A stretch of DNA of 55,589 nt from assembly GCA_944366945.1 (NCBI GenBank), contig CALVWJ010000017.1, positions 1 through 55,589 of the forward strand. The letters run 5' to 3'. The notes under the pieces were generated by a model. It was given only the letters and a program-made list of their open reading frames with translations. It was not told where the DNA came from and searched no databases. A program made the translations under genes and the position numbers. This document shows, piece by piece, positions 1 through 11,884 of the stretch; within the stretch, counting starts at the first letter, position 1; each line of letters begins with the position of its first letter. Origin of the DNA: an uncultured Clostridia bacterium. GTDB taxonomy: Bacteria > Bacillota > Clostridia > Christensenellales > CAG-138.

Positions 1-49
1 ACCAGTCTATGTTATATTTATAATTAGGAAAAATACGGAGGCTGAAAAC

Positions 50-364
50 GTGAAGTTAATTCTTGCGATCATCAACCTGGACGATGTTGCAGGCGTCATC
101 AAGCATCTTACCCGCAGTGGCTTTTCCTCAACCAAGCTCACCTCATCCGGCGGGCTGCTCAAAGAAGGCAATGTTACTATCATGGCTGGTGTAGAAGAAG
201 ACCGGCTGGAGGAAGCGCTCGAGATCATCAATAAGTATTCCCATAGCCGTTCTCATCTCGTACCCACCCTTTCTCTGGATGGTTTGGACTCTCCATCTAC
301 AGAAGTCACCGTAGGCGGTGCTACCGTGTTTGTGCTCGATTGTGAACGGTTCTTGAGGTTTTAG
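50..364 (+). CDS. darA: cyclic-di-AMP receptor, DarA/PstA family
   Basis: A 104-residue PII-like signalling protein of the DUF970 family, whose trimers bind cyclic-di-AMP in the cytoplasm. Family marks are the segment at residues 27-43 (TKL..SGG....GN.T, part of the nucleotide pocket) and the near-invariant C-terminal TVGGATVFVLD (residues 87-97). Length matches the family (about 105-110). The start is GTG at 50, nine bases after GGAGG (37-41); a TATAAT at 19-24 could be the -10 of a promoter whose -35 lies outside the window. The next gene starts 2 bases after the stop, so it appears cotranscribed with the ATP synthase genes, an unusual neighbour. Confidence 0.93.
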   Translation: MKLILAIINLDDVAGVIKHLTRSGFSSTKLTSSGGLLKEGNVTIMAGVEEDRLEEALEIINKYSHSRSHLVPTLSLDGLDSPSTEVTVGGATVFVLDCERFLRF

Positions 365-366
365 CC

Positions 367-627
367 ATGGTAATTGCGCTCATCGCCGGGATCGGCTGCG
401 GCATCGGGCAGTTCTTTTTGTTGCGGCGTGCCCTACGGCCTATCGCACAAGGGAAAAATCCCTCCGCCATGCTGCTGCTTTCCCAGCTCCCTATCCCAAT
501 TGTGCTGTTGCTCAGCTGCGCCATGATCGACGTAGTGCTTCTGCCCTTTGCGGGCGGCGGATTTTGCGGCGGGCTAATCGTTTCCGCCGTGGTTAACCTT
601 CTCATCGAAAAAAAGAAAAAGGACTGA
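367..627 (+). CDS. small membrane protein at head of atp operon (AtpI/AtpR-like)
   Basis: An 86-residue hydrophobic protein with about three membrane segments (residues 1-20, 34-53, 55-75) and a Lys-rich cytoplasmic tail (EKKKKD). By position directly before subunit a, and by size, it resembles the small subunit-I type proteins (AtpI, or AtpR of N-ATPases) that assist c-ring assembly or ion supply. I see no diagnostic motif, so the call rests on topology and context. It starts two bases after the darA stop and ends four bases before atpB, so it is clearly part of the operon. Confidence 0.5.
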   Translation: MVIALIAGIGCGIGQFFLLRRALRPIAQGKNPSAMLLLSQLPIPIVLLLSCAMIDVVLLPFAGGGFCGGLIVSAVVNLLIEKKKKD

Positions 628-631
628 TCGG

Positions 632-1543
632 ATGCATTTTCGGGATTTCATCACCCCATTCATCGGCTTTGCGCTTGCGCTTGCCGGCTTTTTCCTGCAC
701 CGCATAGCGCAAAAGAAATCTGTTTCCGCATCTCTTGACGGTAAGCCATTCAAGCGCTTCAAGCGGCTCAAAACGCTCGGAGCGGCCATTTCCGTGGTCG
801 GCTGCTGGGTCTTTATCGTTAACATTCTAACGCTCATCTTTGGAGATCTGCCGCAGGAAGAGCTTACCGTAAGCATCATCCCGCCCCGCGCCGAATTCTC
901 CATCCTGGGATATACGCCAAGCACAACCATGTTGGTGGGCTGGGGGGTCATGGCGGTGCTCATTGTGGCTGCTGTTCTGCTGCGCATTTTTGTAATCCCG
1001 CGGCTTGAAAGCGTGCCACGGGGCATCCAAAACATTCTTGAAACATGCGTTGAACTCGTGGAGGGATATTCCTCCTCAAAAACCGGAGATTTAGGCCGGC
1101 CGATGTTCGGCTATGTTTTCGCCATTGGCGCCGTATTGCTGGGTTATGCGGTTGCGGAGCTTTTCGGTTTTCGTTCCCCTTCCTCCGATATCACCTTTAC
1201 GCTCGCCCTTGCGCTTATCAGTTTTGTGATGGCCAACTGGTACGGCATTCGCCAGCGTTCCATCCGAGGAAGGCTTAAGAGCCTTGCAAATCCCAGCCCT
1301 CTGCTTCTCCCCATCCGCATTGTAACGGATCTTGCCAACCCGGTTTCCATGGCATGCAGGCTGTTTGGCAACACCGTAAGCGGCATGATCGTAATGGATC
1401 TCGTTTACAGCTTCCTCGGCTCCTCAGCCATTGGCATTCCAAGCATACTGGGGCTTTATTTCAACGTGTTCGCCGCCCTCGTTCAGGCGTTCATCTTCAT
1501 CACGCTCACGCTGATCAACATCAGCGAAGCGACTACCGAATAA
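632..1543 (+). CDS. atpB: F0F1 ATP synthase subunit a
   Basis: Stator membrane subunit that forms the ion half-channels against the c ring. The essential arginine is R243 in CRLFGN, and the last helix carries Q285 in ALVQAFIFITLTL, matching E. coli R210 and Q252. The protein is 303 residues, longer than the usual 230-270. The part aligning with ordinary subunit a begins near residue 80 (helix 1 at GWGVMAVL, about 103-120). The first 75 residues are an extension with two additional hydrophobic segments (8-23 and 49-70). It ends 18 bases before atpE. Confidence 0.95.
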   Translation: MHFRDFITPFIGFALALAGFFLHRIAQKKSVSASLDGKPFKRFKRLKTLGAAISVVGCWVFIVNILTLIFGDLPQEELTVSIIPPRAEFSILGYTPSTTMLVGWGVMAVLIVAAVLLRIFVIPRLESVPRGIQNILETCVELVEGYSSSKTGDLGRPMFGYVFAIGAVLLGYAVAELFGFRSPSSDITFTLALALISFVMANWYGIRQRSIRGRLKSLANPSPLLLPIRIVTDLANPVSMACRLFGNTVSGMIVMDLVYSFLGSSAIGIPSILGLYFNVFAALVQAFIFITLTLINISEATTE

Positions 1544-1561
1544 CCGAAAGGAGCACAATCC

Positions 1562-1780
1562 ATGGATCCTCAAATCTCTTTAAGCGTTGCGCTTTGCCTC
1601 ATCCCTGCCGCCTGCTGCGGCATCGTTGAAGGGCTTGCCACAGGCAAGGCCGTGGAAGCCGTTGCCCGGCAGCCGGAGGCGTCGGGAAAAATCACCTCCA
1701 TGCTGATGATGGGCCTCGCACTCACCGAAGCTTCCTCTATCTACGGTTTTGTTATTGCGCTGATCATGCTTTTCAGCTGA
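1562..1780 (+). CDS. atpE: F0F1 ATP synthase subunit c (two-carboxylate type)
   Basis: A 72-residue hairpin of two membrane helices that forms the rotor ring. The loop carries the conserved ARQPEA (residues 35-40). The ion-binding carboxylate of helix 2 is E56 (ALTEASSIYGF). In helix 1 the position that is Gln32 in the Ilyobacter Na+ ring is E23 (GIVEGLATGKAVE), as in the two-carboxylate Na+ ring of Fusobacterium nucleatum. The residues after E56 are Ala-Ser rather than Ser-Thr, and Tyr61 is kept. RBS AAAGGAG precedes the ATG. Na+ coupling is inferred, not shown. Confidence 0.95.
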   Translation: MDPQISLSVALCLIPAACCGIVEGLATGKAVEAVARQPEASGKITSMLMMGLALTEASSIYGFVIALIMLFS

Positions 1781-1820
1781 TGAGATGCTTTTTCAACCAA
1801 GTTTTTAGCAAGGAGGCTGT

Positions 1821-2309
1821 ATGGAAGGGCTCAATCCGCTCGATATTTTAATCCACATCATCAATTTCATCGTGACCTTCGTGCTGCTCTACCTGCTGCT
1901 CTATAAGCCCTTAAGCAGATTCATGCACAAGCGCAAGGATGGCGTAGCGCGCACCTTAGAAGAAGCGGAAGCCACCCGCACAGAGGCGGATGCCTATCTG
2001 GCGCAGGCCAAAGCGGAGCTTGCTGCAACAGGGGAAAAAGCGCGCCAGCTTTCCCATGAGGCAATTGAAAATGCTGCGCTTGATGCGGAGCGCATTTTGG
2101 ACAGCGCACAGGATGAAGCCGATGCGATCCTGCAAAAAGCACGTGCGCAGGTGCAGCAGGAAAAGCAGGCCGCCATTGAGCGAGCGCATACCGAAGTGGT
2201 CGGCCTTGCAGGCGAGATTGCCTCGCACATTCTCTCACACTCTGTTACGCTTGAAGACAACCGGGAAATTGCGGAACGCTTTTTCCGCGGTCCGGAGGAT
2301 GGCCAATGA
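1821..2309 (+). CDS. atpF: F0F1 ATP synthase subunit b
   Basis: Peripheral stalk subunit, 162 residues: one N-terminal membrane helix (about 8-30, INFIVTFVLLYLLLYKPL) followed by a long charged, Ala-rich coiled coil (about 40-140). Only one b gene is present, so the stalk should be a b homodimer. It is not fused to delta as in mycobacteria, which matters because the delta gene that follows lacks its N-terminal domain. RBS AAGGAGG precedes the start; the stop overlaps the atpH start by four bases (ATGA), indicating translational coupling. Confidence 0.93.
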   Translation: MEGLNPLDILIHIINFIVTFVLLYLLLYKPLSRFMHKRKDGVARTLEEAEATRTEADAYLAQAKAELAATGEKARQLSHEAIENAALDAERILDSAQDEADAILQKARAQVQQEKQAAIERAHTEVVGLAGEIASHILSHSVTLEDNREIAERFFRGPEDGQ

Positions 2310-2583
2310 GCACCATCCGCAAAAATCCAATCCTGCGCATTGCACCGCCCTATGATGATGCGCTGATTCGGTATATTGAAAAAGGCTTTTCGGACCGGCT
2401 TGGCTATGGCGTGCAATTCGATGTGCGGGAGGATCCTTCACTGCTTTGCGGGTTTATCGCCTATATCCGCGGCACGGTCTATGATGTAAGCGGCAAAACG
2501 CAGCTTGCGGGGGTAAGCGCGTACCTAATTGACGCGATGAACGCACCCCGCCCGGCTCCGGAACCGCTGGAACAGGAGGACGC

Positions 2584-2587
<4 letters not shown>
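2306..2587 (+). CDS. atpH: F0F1 ATP synthase subunit delta, C-terminal domain only
   Basis: A 93-residue protein that aligns with only the C-terminal third of ordinary delta (about 180 residues): DPSLLCGFIAYIRGTVYD (residues 42-59) corresponds to the family motif DPSLIGG....G..V.DGS. The N-terminal six-helix domain that normally caps the alpha N-termini at the top of F1 is absent, and no other ORF in the operon encodes it. Overlaps at both ends (ATGA with atpF, ATGA with atpA) argue for a functional gene rather than a fragment. Cys-Gly replaces Gly-Gly and VSGK replaces DGSV, so the rest is divergent too. Confidence 0.8.
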
Positions 2588-6538
<3,951 letters not shown>

Positions 6539-6552
6539 GCGCTCGCTCCAAG

Positions 6553-7956
6553 CTAAGGAAGGAGCCTCCCATTTTCCAGCGGCGCAGCGCGCAACGCCAA
6601 ATAGCGTTTCATCACCAGCGCATGCACGCCTATGGAGACGAGCGGCCCAATCACATCCGAAACCGCTTCCGCATAAAAAACCGCCTCTGCACCAAACCAG
6701 GATGGCAGCAGGAACAACGCTGCAAAGTAGACAGCCTTGCGCCAAAAGGAAAGTGGCCATGAAAAGCGGACGAGCCCGATGGCTGTAAAGCCATCTACGA
6801 TTTCATATTGGATTCCAAGCGGAATCAGCGCAAGCGTGCAGGCATGAATCGCCCAGACTGCCTTTTCGGCAACAACAGCATCCGTTGTGAATAGCCTTAC
6901 AAACAGCGGGCTTGCAATCCACGCAAGCACGAACATGCCGCTTGTATAGGAAAGGCACCACAGAAAAATTCTTCTTTGGGCGCGCATCACGCGCTCTGCC
7001 TGCCGCGCACCGAAGTTAAAGCTCAAGATCGGTTGGGTACCTCCGCTGATTCCACCAAGCGGCATCGTTACTACCAGCATAAAACTCTGCACAATGGTTG
7101 CAACCGTGATGAGCAAATCGCCTTCCTCCGGCCCACCATAGCGCTGAAGCACAGCATTGAGCGCAATGATCATCACGTTATCCACGGCGATAATCGAAAA
7201 CGGCGTTAGGCCTACGCCAAGTACGCGCCCGGCAATGCGCAAGCTATATCCCTTAAGTGCAATCGGGATCGGCACGCGCCGTCCAAAAAGGAATGCTAGC
7301 ACATATGCACAGCTTGCAATTTGAGAAAGCACCGTGGCGATCGCAGCCCCTTGCACGCCCATGTTGAGCGCAAAGATCAAGATTGGATCCAGCACAATGT
7401 TCATCACTGCGCCCAGAACCACAGAGGTCATAGCTTTTTTGGCAAATCCCTGCGCAACGACAAACGAATTCATGCCTGTTGCGAGGAGCGCAAACGGCGT
7501 TCCAAGCAAATAATAGAAAAAATAGGTGTCCGCATAGGGAAGCGTTGCTTCACTTGCACCGAAAAACAGGAGCATGGGGGTACGCAGCGGGATCACAAGC
7601 GCCATAAGCACAGCGGAAAACAGGCACAGCATGAAAAAACAGTTGGCGAGGATATTCCGCGCTTCCGTTTTATTGCCTTCCCCCATGCGGATGCTCATGA
7701 GCGGCGCACCGCCCATGCCAACCAACGATGCTACGGAACCGATCATCGTAACCACCGGTCCACATACGCCAACGCCTGCAAGCGCAAGCTCACCAAATCC
7801 CGGGATATGCCCAATATACATGCGATCGACGATGCTGTAAAGGACGCTTACAAACTGCGCGAGCATGCTCGGGAGAGCAATGCGCCGCACCAGCTGGCGG
7901 ATATCATCCTTCCCAAGGTCATTTTCCACATGGACCTTTTTTTCTTCGCGCACCAT
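6553..7956 (-). CDS. MATE family efflux transporter
   Basis: Multidrug and toxic compound extrusion transporter, 467 residues from the chosen start, with about 12 membrane helices in two similar halves. It exports cationic or other compounds in exchange for Na+ or H+. The N-terminal half shows the typical ALPSMLAQFVSVLYSIVDRM and GHI.G..ALAG.GV patterns. The frame is open to 8082, but GGAGG lies eight bases before the ATG at 7956, and a promoter at 8054-8082 would start transcription near 8047, ruling out the most upstream ATGs. That leaves a leader of about 90 bases. Substrate unknown. Confidence 0.92.
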   Translation of the reverse strand: MVREEKKVHVENDLGKDDIRQLVRRIALPSMLAQFVSVLYSIVDRMYIGHIPGFGELALAGVGVCGPVVTMIGSVASLVGMGGAPLMSIRMGEGNKTEARNILANCFFMLCLFSAVLMALVIPLRTPMLLFFGASEATLPYADTYFFYYLLGTPFALLATGMNSFVVAQGFAKKAMTSVVLGAVMNIVLDPILIFALNMGVQGAAIATVLSQIASCAYVLAFLFGRRVPIPIALKGYSLRIAGRVLGVGLTPFSIIAVDNVMIIALNAVLQRYGGPEEGDLLITVATIVQSFMLVVTMPLGGISGGTQPILSFNFGARQAERVMRAQRRIFLWCLSYTSGMFVLAWIASPLFVRLFTTDAVVAEKAVWAIHACTLALIPLGIQYEIVDGFTAIGLVRFSWPLSFWRKAVYFAALFLLPSWFGAEAVFYAEAVSDVIGPLVSIGVHALVMKRYLALRAAPLENGRLLP

Positions 7957-8053
7957 GTAACATTCCTCCATCACCATGCCGCGTTTCATAGAAAAAGCCC
8001 GGCCACACGACCGCGCCTCAGCCCACAGCATTTCAACCTGTTGAGCCGTCATC

Positions 8054-8082
8054 ATGATATATGCTTGCTGCATAAATGTCAA
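8054..8082 (-). promoter_or_regulatory. promoter of the MATE gene
   Basis: On the minus strand, TTGACA (8077-8082), a 17-base spacer and TATCAT (8054-8059) form a near-consensus sigma-A promoter. Predicted start is near 8047. Confidence 0.7.
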
Positions 8083-8167
8083 CCATTTCTTGTTTGTTCT
8101 ACTTCCCCTTTGTTCGCCATTCCTGTATAATCACAGAAAGATTGTCGATTGGGAGGCTTGCATTAGA

Positions 8168-8689
8168 ATGGAAAACGATACTGTGCTTGCGGCTCTTTCC
8201 CGCGAAGAGCTTGCAGCGCTTGCTACGCTCTATGCAAAGAACTGGCTGGCGATGGATGGCTATTGGTTCCAATCCGTGGAGCGCGGGCATGGGATGGATG
8301 CTGCAATGGAACACGACGTTGCCGTTTGGCGCGGTTTTACGCGCACGGAAGCGCGGCGTATCAAGGCGTTCCTTGGCCTGCCCGAACAGGCGGGACTCGA
8401 CGGGCTCGCCAAAGCGCTTAGCCTGCGCATGTATGCGCGCATCAACCAAGATGAGATCATACGCACGGAGGATGCTCTCATATATCGCACGCTCTCATGC
8501 TATGTGCAGCGTGCCCGTGCAGAAAAAGGGCTTGCCTACCACCCCTGCAAGGCGGTTGGGCTTGTGGAATATGCCGGATTTGCCAAGGAGATCGATGCAA
8601 GGATCCGCTGTGAATGCATCAGCTGTTATCCGGATGTTACGGATACAAGCTGCAACTGCGCTTGGCGTTTTTGGATTGAAAACGCCTAA
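8168..8689 (+). CDS. DUF6125-like cytosolic protein
   Basis: A 173-residue soluble protein of unknown function. It resembles the uncharacterised DUF6125 family of Clostridia and related anaerobes: an N-terminal LA.LYAKNWLAMDGYWF block and a C-terminal half rich in cysteine (CK.VGLVEYAGFA, then CECISCYPDVTDTSCNCAW), which suggests a metal or cofactor site. The start is ATG 8168, after GGGAGG; a TATAAT at 8126-8131 may be its -10. It is divergent from the MATE gene. No reaction can be assigned. Confidence 0.7.
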   Translation: MENDTVLAALSREELAALATLYAKNWLAMDGYWFQSVERGHGMDAAMEHDVAVWRGFTRTEARRIKAFLGLPEQAGLDGLAKALSLRMYARINQDEIIRTEDALIYRTLSCYVQRARAEKGLAYHPCKAVGLVEYAGFAKEIDARIRCECISCYPDVTDTSCNCAWRFWIENA

Positions 8690-8796
8690 ATTGGGGCTTC
8701 GCAACCCAGAGTTGCGCAATTTCCAATTGTTTTTGGTGGATAAATTGTCCCTCGCTATGCTTTACTCTAAGCAGAGACTCAGAAAGGGGATCCTAT

Positions 8797-9375
8797 ATGC
8801 ATTTTGGAGAAAAGCTTGTTATGCTGCGCAAGGCGCGCGGCATGACACAGGAACAACTCGCCGCTGCGCTTTCCATTTCCCGCCAAGCGGTTTCTAAATG
8901 GGAATTGGGTGAAGCCGTGCCCGAAACGGAAAATATCGTCCAGCTCAGCCGTTTTTTCGGCGTGACAACGGATTATCTGCTTTTGCAGGAGAACAGCCCC
9001 GCGCAGGATCCGTCCCCATGCCAGCAGGAGGCAGCACCGGTGCAAAACACGCCTACGCATGCCGGAAAAGGGCGGCGCATTGCGGGCTGGATTCTTGCCG
9101 GTTTTGGCGCGCTGGGCATGCTTACGCTATGGGTGCTTTCCACGATGTTTCAATCCACTGAAGAGATACGTTATACCGATGAAGCCGGCGTGTTCCATTA
9201 CACCTCAAGGCTTGGATATTCTCTCAATGGGTTCATCGAAAAATATCGGTTGGAGGCGCTTTTCGGGGTGTGCATCGCATGCCTTGCAGTCGGCTTCATC
9301 CTGCTCCTGTGGCGCCGCTTGTGGCATTGGTTCTATTGCGATGCAGCACTTCCCGATGGCAGTGCAGAGGGCTAG
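8797..9375 (+). CDS. XRE family regulator with membrane segments
   Basis: A 192-residue protein: N-terminal Cro/C1-type helix-turn-helix (residues 1-60; LRKARGMTQEQLAAALSISR, then QAVSKWELG), a linker, and two membrane segments (about 89-112 and 155-173) flanking a short loop. This architecture is common in Clostridia among regulators adjoining transport or stress genes and implies a DNA-binding protein tethered to the membrane. RBS AGAAAGGGG precedes the ATG. Target genes unknown. Confidence 0.85.
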   Translation: MHFGEKLVMLRKARGMTQEQLAAALSISRQAVSKWELGEAVPETENIVQLSRFFGVTTDYLLLQENSPAQDPSPCQQEAAPVQNTPTHAGKGRRIAGWILAGFGALGMLTLWVLSTMFQSTEEIRYTDEAGVFHYTSRLGYSLNGFIEKYRLEALFGVCIACLAVGFILLLWRRLWHWFYCDAALPDGSAEG

Positions 9376-9404
9376 GCTTTTCCGTTTTAACTATATAACA
9401 CAAA

Positions 9405-9428
9405 GCGGCGCAGGATTACCTGCGCCGC
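9405..9428 (-). terminator. perfect hairpin between the XRE gene and yajC
   Basis: GCGGCGCAGG, a four-base loop and CCTGCGCCGC make a perfect 10-bp stem. On the minus strand it is followed by TTTGTGTT, so it probably ends the yajC transcript; on the plus strand there is no T-tract but it may also limit the XRE message. Confidence 0.55.
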
Positions 9429-9434
9429 CTAGCG

Positions 9435-9554
9435 TTAAAAGTGTAGAGTAATTTTGTGCGTCCTGCCGTATAAAGGCTTTTTTGTAGCACACACATCAAC
9501 ACCTTCTTCCGTGCAGGAAATGCCCATAAGCATATCCTTGGCCCGAAAAGGCAT
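9435..9554 (-). CDS. possible 39-residue small ORF downstream of yajC
   Basis: A short open frame (starting MPFRAKDMLMGISC) between the yajC stop and the hairpin at 9405-9428. It reads like a plausible protein sequence, but there is no good ribosome binding site upstream and I recognise no family. It could be chance or the tail of a decayed gene. Confidence 0.2.
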   Translation of the reverse strand: MPFRAKDMLMGISCTEEGVDVCATKKPLYGRTHKITLHF

Positions 9555-9583
9555 TTTTAAATTTGCGATATCCGCTGGATAGG

Positions 9584-9913
9584 TCAGCTCTTAACCGCGC
9601 CGTCATCCATGGTGTTTTCCACCGCAACATCCTCTACGTTGGCGATTGCGCCGCGCGCAAATACGAGCTGCACGCGATCCGGGCCAACGGAAATGGTAAT
9701 TACATCATCCTTTACATTGGTTACGGTGCCATAGATCCCACCGATGGTGCGCACACGATCCCCCGTCTTGATGGCTGCAAGCATCTGCTTGATCTTCTTA
9801 TCCCGCCTGCGTTGGGGGATGATCATCACAAGCATCAGCACGACCATCATCACGATGATCAAGCCGCCGCTGGAAAAAAAGTTGGCGATTGATGTCATGA
9901 AATCCGAGTTCAT
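9584..9913 (-). CDS. yajC: preprotein translocase subunit YajC
   Basis: A 109-residue single-pass membrane protein accessory to the Sec translocon. It has an N-terminal membrane helix (about 14-33), then the conserved basic PQRRRDKK turn and the soluble KTGDRVRTIGGIYGTV domain with the VQLVFARGAIANV strand. Length fits the family (85-115). The start at 9913 is preceded by AAGGACGG at a slightly long distance. It has its own promoter (9985-10013). Confidence 0.93.
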   Translation of the reverse strand: MNSDFMTSIANFFSSGGLIIVMMVVLMLVMIIPQRRRDKKIKQMLAAIKTGDRVRTIGGIYGTVTNVKDDVITISVGPDRVQLVFARGAIANVEDVAVENTMDDGAVKS

Positions 9914-9984
9914 TCCAATGAATACCGTCCTTATTTCATAAATTTAAAATGCAAAATACGGCAAAAGCGTATCGTGCTTTTTCT

Positions 9985-10013
9985 ATGATATACGCCGCAG
10001 GGACGCGCGTCAA
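9985..10013 (-). promoter_or_regulatory. promoter of yajC
   Basis: On the minus strand, TTGACG (10008-10013), a 17-base spacer and TATCAT (9985-9990); transcription would begin near 9978, giving a 65-base leader. Confidence 0.6.
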
Positions 10014-10050
10014 GCCCATTTCCCATCCGCCGTCAGAATGTCACATTGTT

Positions 10051-10929
10051 TCAACAAAATTCCAATGTGCAATTTGGCTTTATCTCTTCGGAAAGCAGAG
10101 TTTTTAGGCTCTCTGCGCCGCTTCCAGCGAGAAGCAGCTCCGCATTGAGCGGGCAAAGCATGCTGAACATGATCCGCTTCCCTTCTGGAAGGCCCGCGAA
10201 ACGCGCGCCGGCAGGCAGGCGAAAGTGGATCGTGCCATAGCGCGCAGCAAGCGCGCGCACAAGCGCAAGCACATGGGTGCCCGCAAGCTCTGTGATCTCC
10301 GCGCCATTTTTCCCGGGCAGGCAGAGTGCATATGCGTCGCCATCGGCAAGCGCTTCCCCATGCAAAACAGCCGTCTCCAGCTTGATTGCCGCCATGTCGT
10401 TTGCAGTGCGTTCCATCATGCCGTTGTATCCCGCCGCAAATGCGCGGTAACACTGGAGCATCTCCTCTTCCGCAGGCTCATGCAGTTCGGTAAGCGGGCC
10501 GGGGAGCGCGCCTGCTGCAACTTGAAACTGCACATGCCAGGCAAAGGGATAGTATCCAAACTGCGCATAAAAGTCTACATCCGGTTTAAGCACCGCTGCG
10601 CACACGCCGTCTGCCGCAAGGCGGGCGTGCGCCGCATGGATCAACGCTGCCGCAACGCCTTGATGCCGGTATTCCGGCAACGTTGCAACGCCCGCAATCA
10701 TCGCGCAGGGCTTTACCGTTTCCCCAAAGCGCAACGGATAGGGCAGCGCATGCAAGGCACCGGCCATGCTGCCACCTTCCGTAAATGCAGCGAGCACGTA
10801 CTTAGGCTTTGTGCGGTATTGAAAATAGTACGCGGAATAACCCGATGCATCCTCTGGAAAGCATATGTCCCATACTGCATGCGCCTGTGCGTATTCCGCA
10901 GCGGCAATGGGCCGCACAGAAAAGCTCAT
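10051..10929 (-). CDS. GNAT family N-acetyltransferase (Eis-like)
   Basis: A 292-residue protein. The N-terminal half is a GNAT fold with the acetyl-CoA loop GVATLPEYRHQGVAAALI (about residues 79-96), and the remainder resembles the second acyltransferase-like and sterol-carrier-like parts of Eis-type enzymes. It likely transfers an acetyl group from acetyl-CoA to an amine, but the substrate is not evident. Its ATG overlaps the stop of the upstream DUF2156 gene (ATGA), so the two are translationally coupled. Confidence 0.82.
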   Translation of the reverse strand: MSFSVRPIAAAEYAQAHAVWDICFPEDASGYSAYYFQYRTKPKYVLAAFTEGGSMAGALHALPYPLRFGETVKPCAMIAGVATLPEYRHQGVAAALIHAAHARLAADGVCAAVLKPDVDFYAQFGYYPFAWHVQFQVAAGALPGPLTELHEPAEEEMLQCYRAFAAGYNGMMERTANDMAAIKLETAVLHGEALADGDAYALCLPGKNGAEITELAGTHVLALVRALAARYGTIHFRLPAGARFAGLPEGKRIMFSMLCPLNAELLLAGSGAESLKTLLSEEIKPNCTLEFC

Positions 10930-11819
10930 GCAAGCCTCCCGCGGAATTTATCAATCATAAAGGCGGGATTATAAGAAAGCTTTGCACGCCGCAGCCCCTC
11001 GATTCCCATATCCTCCTCGCGGTTGATGTATTTCACATGCGTCCAGGCATGCTCCACAAACTGCTGGTTGATGATCGTATAAAGGCCCGGAATGTTGCTG
11101 TCCGCTTTTTCAATGTGGATCACCGCGATCTCCTCGTCGATCTGCTCGCCAAGCGTAAACGCTGCAAGCTTTCCATCAATGCGGATGCCGCCGCCAACCA
11201 CGCCAAGGGTATGCATATGCGTCAAGATCCTTCGAATCGCCTCTTTCTCCCCCAGCACGCCTGGCGTTGCAGCATCCTTGCCGGCAAGCCATTCGCAGTA
11301 AACCTCCATGCACTCATCCAGCATGTCCGCTGTAACAGGGACATATTCGAAAACGTCGCCATACTGCGCGCGGAACTGATTGATGTGATTGCGCTTGCCG
11401 TGCAGCTTTTTCCCGGAAAGCGTCAACAGGCTTTCCATCGAATAAACATAATCCGAATCATCCCGGTCCTCCACAAGCACATAGCCTGGGCAGCGCTCAA
11501 ACGCTGCTTTGATTGGCCCCGATATGCCGCGGAAACAGGGCGTAAGCCCCTGGCTTTTAAAATAATCCACAGCCGCGGCTAACGCAGACGCATAATCTCC
11601 ATTCGGATCCTCCGTGAGAGGGGCAAACATAAACGGCGCATCCGCACCGCATTTGGAGAGGAAAAACATTGCACCATCCTGCTCTGCAATGCGGATGCAT
11701 TCTTCCTTGCCCCACATATAAAGATTGGTAAACGTATATTCCGAGCACTGCAGGCGCCATGGTTTTGTGTAATGCTCCACGCGCGCCTTCATTTGAATAT
11801 CAATCGGTTGAAACTCCAT
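10926..11819 (-). CDS. DUF2156 domain protein (lysyltransferase-like fold)
   Basis: A 297-residue protein of the family related to the C-terminal acyltransferase domain of phosphatidylglycerol lysyltransferase: two GNAT-like halves, with CSEYTFTNLYMW near the N-terminus and GKRNHINQF and GGGIRIDGKLAAFTLGE further on. There are no membrane helices, so it is a soluble stand-alone version; the real substrate is unknown. ATG 11819 is chosen because GAAGGGG sits just upstream. It ends four bases into the GNAT gene and follows ispDF by 65 bases. Confidence 0.8.
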   Translation of the reverse strand: MEFQPIDIQMKARVEHYTKPWRLQCSEYTFTNLYMWGKEECIRIAEQDGAMFFLSKCGADAPFMFAPLTEDPNGDYASALAAAVDYFKSQGLTPCFRGISGPIKAAFERCPGYVLVEDRDDSDYVYSMESLLTLSGKKLHGKRNHINQFRAQYGDVFEYVPVTADMLDECMEVYCEWLAGKDAATPGVLGEKEAIRRILTHMHTLGVVGGGIRIDGKLAAFTLGEQIDEEIAVIHIEKADSNIPGLYTIINQQFVEHAWTHVKYINREEDMGIEGLRRAKLSYNPAFMIDKFRGRLA

Positions 11820-11884
11820 AAATTCCCCTTCAATCCACACATCCAATTTCTATTGACTCTTGTTCTCGTTTGCAAAACATTGGG

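Noticed and set aside
7957..8082. N-terminal extension of the MATE protein
   Set aside because: The first ATGs lie in or upstream of the promoter at 8054-8082, and the SD at 7965-7969 fits the start at 7956.
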